Shown here piece after piece: positions 61,643-64,000 of a stretch of DNA of 64,000 nt. The DNA lies in NCBI RefSeq assembly GCF_022170785.1, contig NZ_CP081870.1, forward strand, positions 546,001 to 610,000, given 5' to 3'. The DNA is from Rossellomorea marisflavi (lineage in GTDB: Bacteria; Bacillota; Bacilli; Bacillales; Bacillaceae_B). The position numbers and the translations under genes are program-made. Within the stretch, counting starts at the first letter, position 1; each line of letters begins with the position of its first letter. The notes below the pieces were generated by a model. That model was not told the DNA's origin, ran no database searches, and saw only the letters and a program-made list of their open reading frames with translations.

Positions 61643-62205
61643 TCGAATTGACCTCCTTTCCCTTTCAGACAAGTATGCAGATGTTTTAGTGCAAGGCGGA
61701 TCCTGCCTTTGACCGTTCCGAGCGGTGTGTCGGTAGCCTCGGAAATGGACTGCTGCGTCTTACCCTTGAAGTAGAAGAGCTGAACCATCGTTTGCTGATC
61801 TTCCTTTAGTCCACTGATGCAATCTCGTATGGCGGCCCCTTTTTCCTTCCATTCCAGGAGGTCATGAGGCGTTTCATGGTCGACCTGGAGGGTGTCTTTT
61901 TCTATATATTCCACGGTGTCGTGTTTCTTTCCTTTCCGGATGGCATCCAGACAGGTGTTCCGGGTCATAGTGAGTAACCAAGATGAAAATTTCCCTTTGG
62001 ATTCTTCATAGTGTGCGTGGGTTTTCCAGAGTTTCATGAAGACCTCTTGTATGACTTCTTCGGCAAGCTCACGGTTTCCTGTCATTTTATATGAAAAGGA
62101 ATAGATGAGTTTTTCGTATTGTCTGTAGAGCTCGCGCAGTGCGGATGAATCTTTTTGATGAATGACGCGGTGGTACAATTCAATATCCTTTAGATCATGG
62201 GACAT
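61639..62205 (-). CDS. ECF-type RNA polymerase sigma factor
   Basis: 188 residues: region 2 (SALRELYRQYEKLIYSFSYK, EEVIQEVFMKLWK) and region 4 (QQTMVQLFYFKGKTQQSISE, TPLGTVKGRIRLALKHL). The SigK/RskA-like pairing of anti-sigma type places it near the ECF19 group. Regulon not known; the neighbouring gene set gives no clear target. ATG 62205 with TAGGAGCGAG upstream. Confidence 0.9.
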   Translation of the reverse strand: MSHDLKDIELYHRVIHQKDSSALRELYRQYEKLIYSFSYKMTGNRELAEEVIQEVFMKLWKTHAHYEESKGKFSSWLLTMTRNTCLDAIRKGKKHDTVEYIEKDTLQVDHETPHDLLEWKEKGAAIRDCISGLKEDQQTMVQLFYFKGKTQQSISEATDTPLGTVKGRIRLALKHLHTCLKGKGGQFE

Positions 62206-62435
62206 AACTCGCTCCTAACCTTTGACGTAGTTATCATAAGGATACTAAATAACGGTGCTGAACTCAAAGTTCTACTAAGCTAACGAAAAAGTTTTGGTTT
62301 TGGATCACTATATGTTTGAAAAAGTTGGGTTTAGGGTAAAAAATATGTTTTTTTATATGATGGAGGGCTTTGGTTCGATGAGCTGATCCTAAAAATGCGA
62401 TTTGCTTCCTGTTTTTTAATGAGTGTGTGGTGGGG

Positions 62436-62577
62436 AATGAGATCGTTCCGTTTCGCTGCGGCCACCCGCTTTCCATGGGGCGTGCGGTGAGCCGCTTCGG
62501 CGCTGCCTGCAGGGTCTCACCTTGCCCGCTATTCCCATAGGAGTCGGGAGGCCTCCGCTACACTGCACTCTGTGCGG
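62436..62577 (+). repeat. Palindromic repeat family A, copy A9
   Basis: Full-length copy, same orientation and almost the same sequence as A5/A6, right arm CCCATAGGAGTCGGGAGGCC. Confidence 0.92.
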
Positions 62578-62647
62578 AGGAGGGGGAGAGTGCTGGTTCG
62601 GAACATGCAATCAACATTCTGTTATGCCAATGAGTATGCGGTGAATT

Positions 62648-62688
62648 TGAGACCGTTCCGTTCGCTGCACTTTGTGCGCAGGAGGGGT
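62648..62688 (+). repeat. Family A remnant A10 (ends only)
   Basis: GAGACCGTTCCGTTCGCTGC joined directly to ACTTTGTGCGCAGGAGGGG: the outer ends of an A copy with the roughly 100-bp middle missing, as if deleted between the two CGCTGC motifs. A spacer like those in the 18-kb array precedes it. Confidence 0.75.
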
Positions 62689-62781
62689 AATAGGATAATT
62701 CGAAACGGGCCATCACATACTCGGGTTCTTTTCTTTATGAAATCCTAACCTTATTTATGAGCGGTTACCTCACTAAGTCCA

Positions 62782-62914
62782 ATACCACTGAGTGGATTGA
62801 AGCGGAAGGGATTTGACTCCTGCGGAAAAGGGGGATGATCGAGACCCCGCAGGAATGAGGAGGCTCGACATGCTCCCCGCGGAAAGTAAATCCCTGCAGC
62901 GCAAAGGAACGGAC
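62782..62914 (-). repeat. Palindromic repeat family B, copy B5 (intact)
   Basis: Nearly identical to B2 at 18.6 kb, same orientation. Core GGAATGAGGAGGCTCGAC differs by two bases from the IS110 target in B2/B4. Confidence 0.9.
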
Positions 62915-62994
62915 TGGTCTTCCATCTCTCACTTCATTTAGGACGATTTTGTATTTAACTGGTTTTCCAAAGCCAACTCTCCTAAGATTACAGA

Positions 62995-63028
62995 CAAAAA
63001 AGCCTCCCCATATGAAACAAGGGAGGCG
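62995..63028 (-). terminator. Terminator of mreBH
   Basis: GCCTCCC / GGGAGGC stem; on the minus strand it is followed by TTTTTT. Confidence 0.8.
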
Positions 63029-63033
63029 GATAA

Positions 63034-64000
63034 TTATTTTACTTTTTGAAGCTTGTCAATGACCGTAAGGGAGCGTCCTGTTCCGATGGCTACAGATTCA
63101 AGCGGGTTCGGTGCCAGGTGGACCGGTACGACGATTTCATGGCTCAGCCAATCTTGAAGGCCGTTGAGAAGGGAACCTCCTCCAGTCAGGATGACACCGC
63201 GATCGACAATATCACCGCTCAGTTCAGGCGGGCAGTTTTCAAGCGTGGCACGGATGGTCTCAAGGATATGTAAGAGAGACTCTTTAAGTGCTTCCTGGAT
63301 TTGCAGTGACGTAAGTTCGATGGTCTTTGGAAGTCCAGTGACGAGGTCACGTCCGCGGATTTCCATCGTGCGTTCATCGTGTTCGATGAGAGCTTGACCG
63401 ACTTCGATCTTTACTTGTTCCGCTGTTCTTTCACCGATCAGGAGATTGTAACGTTTGCGTACATATTGGATGATGTCTTCATCCATCTGATCTCCACCGA
63501 TGCGGATCGTGTTGCAGGAAACGACGCCGCCGTATGAGATGATGGCGACTTCGGTTGTTCCCCCGCCGATATCGACGATGACGTTTGCCACGGGTTCTCC
63601 TACTGGAAGATCTGCTCCGATGGCAGCTGCTACAGGCTCTTCAATGAGGGTGACGGATTTTGCTCCGCTGCCACGTACGGCATCCTGGATCGCTCTGCGT
63701 TCAACGGATGTTGCACCAGACGGGGTACAAACGACAACGGTTGGTTTTCGGATGGAGAAGCCCAGTTTTTTGCTGGCCTTTCTCATCACTTGCTTCAGCA
63801 TTTCAGTAGTGACGTCGAAGTCTGCGATGACGCCATCTTTCAACGGACGTACGGCTACGATTTTACCGGGTGTCTTCCCAATCATATTCTTCGCTTCAGC
63901 TCCGACGGCCAGAACAGATTTTGTTTCTGTGTCGATGGCGACCACGGATGGTTCATTCAGGATAATTCCTTTATTTTTACTATAGACTAGTATATTTGCA
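63034..64000 (-). CDS. mreBH: MreB-like actin homologue MreBH, 5' end beyond the window
   Basis: The reading frame is open to the right edge; about 320 of the usual 335 residues are present. [20 protein letters not shown] is specific to MreBH rather than MreB or Mbl; [15 protein letters not shown] and [11 protein letters not shown] are the ATP-binding phosphate loops. Guides cell-wall hydrolase LytE and sidewall growth at the membrane. In-frame ATG 63945 is internal, not the start. Confidence 0.93.
   Translation of the reverse strand, partial: ANILVYSKNKGIILNEPSVVAIDTETKSVLAVGAEAKNMIGKTPGKIVAVRPLKDGVIADFDVTTEMLKQVMRKASKKLGFSIRKPTVVVCTPSGATSVERRAIQDAVRGSGAKSVTLIEEPVAAAIGADLPVGEPVANVIVDIGGGTTEVAIISYGGVVSCNTIRIGGDQMDEDIIQYVRKRYNLLIGERTAEQVKIEVGQALIEHDERTMEIRGRDLVTGLPKTIELTSLQIQEALKESLLHILETIRATLENCPPELSGDIVDRGVILTGGGSLLNGLQDWLSHEIVVPVHLAPNPLESVAIGTGRSLTVIDKLQKVK

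Noticed and set aside
1..64000. tRNA, rRNA or tmRNA genes
   Set aside because: No cloverleaf with CCA-type end or rRNA-like sequence seen on either strand by eye.

Overview
The window looks like chromosome of a spore-forming Gram-positive of the Bacillaceae (Bacillus or a close marine-type relative such as Rossellomorea). Reasons: strong AGGAGG-type ribosome binding sites, frequent TTG/GTG starts, moderate GC, and proteins that read as orthologues of Bacillus YeeI, SwrC/YerO, LiaIHFSR, FosB, QueF, bacterial NOS and MreBH. The species is inferred; gene families were recognised by eye, not by a database search.

Layout. 1-8 kb: tail of an ABC-importer ATPase, adenine deaminase, a tandem array of palindromic repeats, three perfect DnaA boxes, a divergent RpiR regulator/gluconokinase pair with a cre-like site, YeeI and an NAD(P)-binding protein. 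7.3-15.8 kb: TetR regulator with three operators facing the RND exporter SwrC, a SpoVB-like flippase, a cation/proton antiporter with cytosolic nucleotide-binding domains, a tiny spore-protein-like gene and a long TspO-type protein. 16-22.4 kb: M3 oligoendopeptidase, a second repeat array, and the cell-envelope stress operon liaI-liaH-liaF-liaS-liaR. 22.6-29.5 kb: a MoxR ATPase/DUF58/DUF4129/DUF4350 membrane cluster with an inverted SpoIIM-like gene and an RDD protein. 31-37.6 kb: a PTS (separate EIIA, EIIB, EIIC), a GH38 alpha-mannosidase and a PRD/PTS-domain activator, behind a promoter whose -10 is overlapped by a perfect cre. This is most likely a mannosylglycerate or related mannoside utilisation operon.

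38.4-41.3 kb is a repeat-rich region in which an IS110-family element has split one palindromic repeat; its downstream non-coding end carries an 11-base match to the right element/target junction, as might be expected of a guide (bridge/seek) RNA. 41.4-51.8 kb is mostly housekeeping and redox: aldehyde dehydrogenase, FosB, YfmJ-like reductase, peroxiredoxin, folate cyclo-ligase-like protein, carbonic anhydrase, a PAS-like protein next to a stand-alone CarH-like B12-binding protein, QueF, and EamA and YitT membrane proteins. 52.4-55.9 kb is visibly more AT-rich (class D beta-lactamase, MocR-type regulator). 55.5-60.5 kb carries an ABC-F protein behind a leader with an upstream ORF and two terminators, an FAD oxidoreductase, a GNAT enzyme and nitric oxide synthase. 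60.9-62.2 kb is an ECF sigma/anti-sigma pair, and the window ends inside mreBH.

The most distinctive content is regulatory and mobile rather than metabolic: two families of roughly 130-145-bp imperfect palindromes (about 15 copies, some in tandem about 200-bp units), the IS110 element that has entered one of them, the probable translation-attenuation leader of the ABC-F gene, and the B12/PAS pair. Several candidate intrinsic resistance genes (SatA-like, FosB, class D beta-lactamase, ABC-F) are scattered through the right half without any flanking mobile element other than the IS110 copy.
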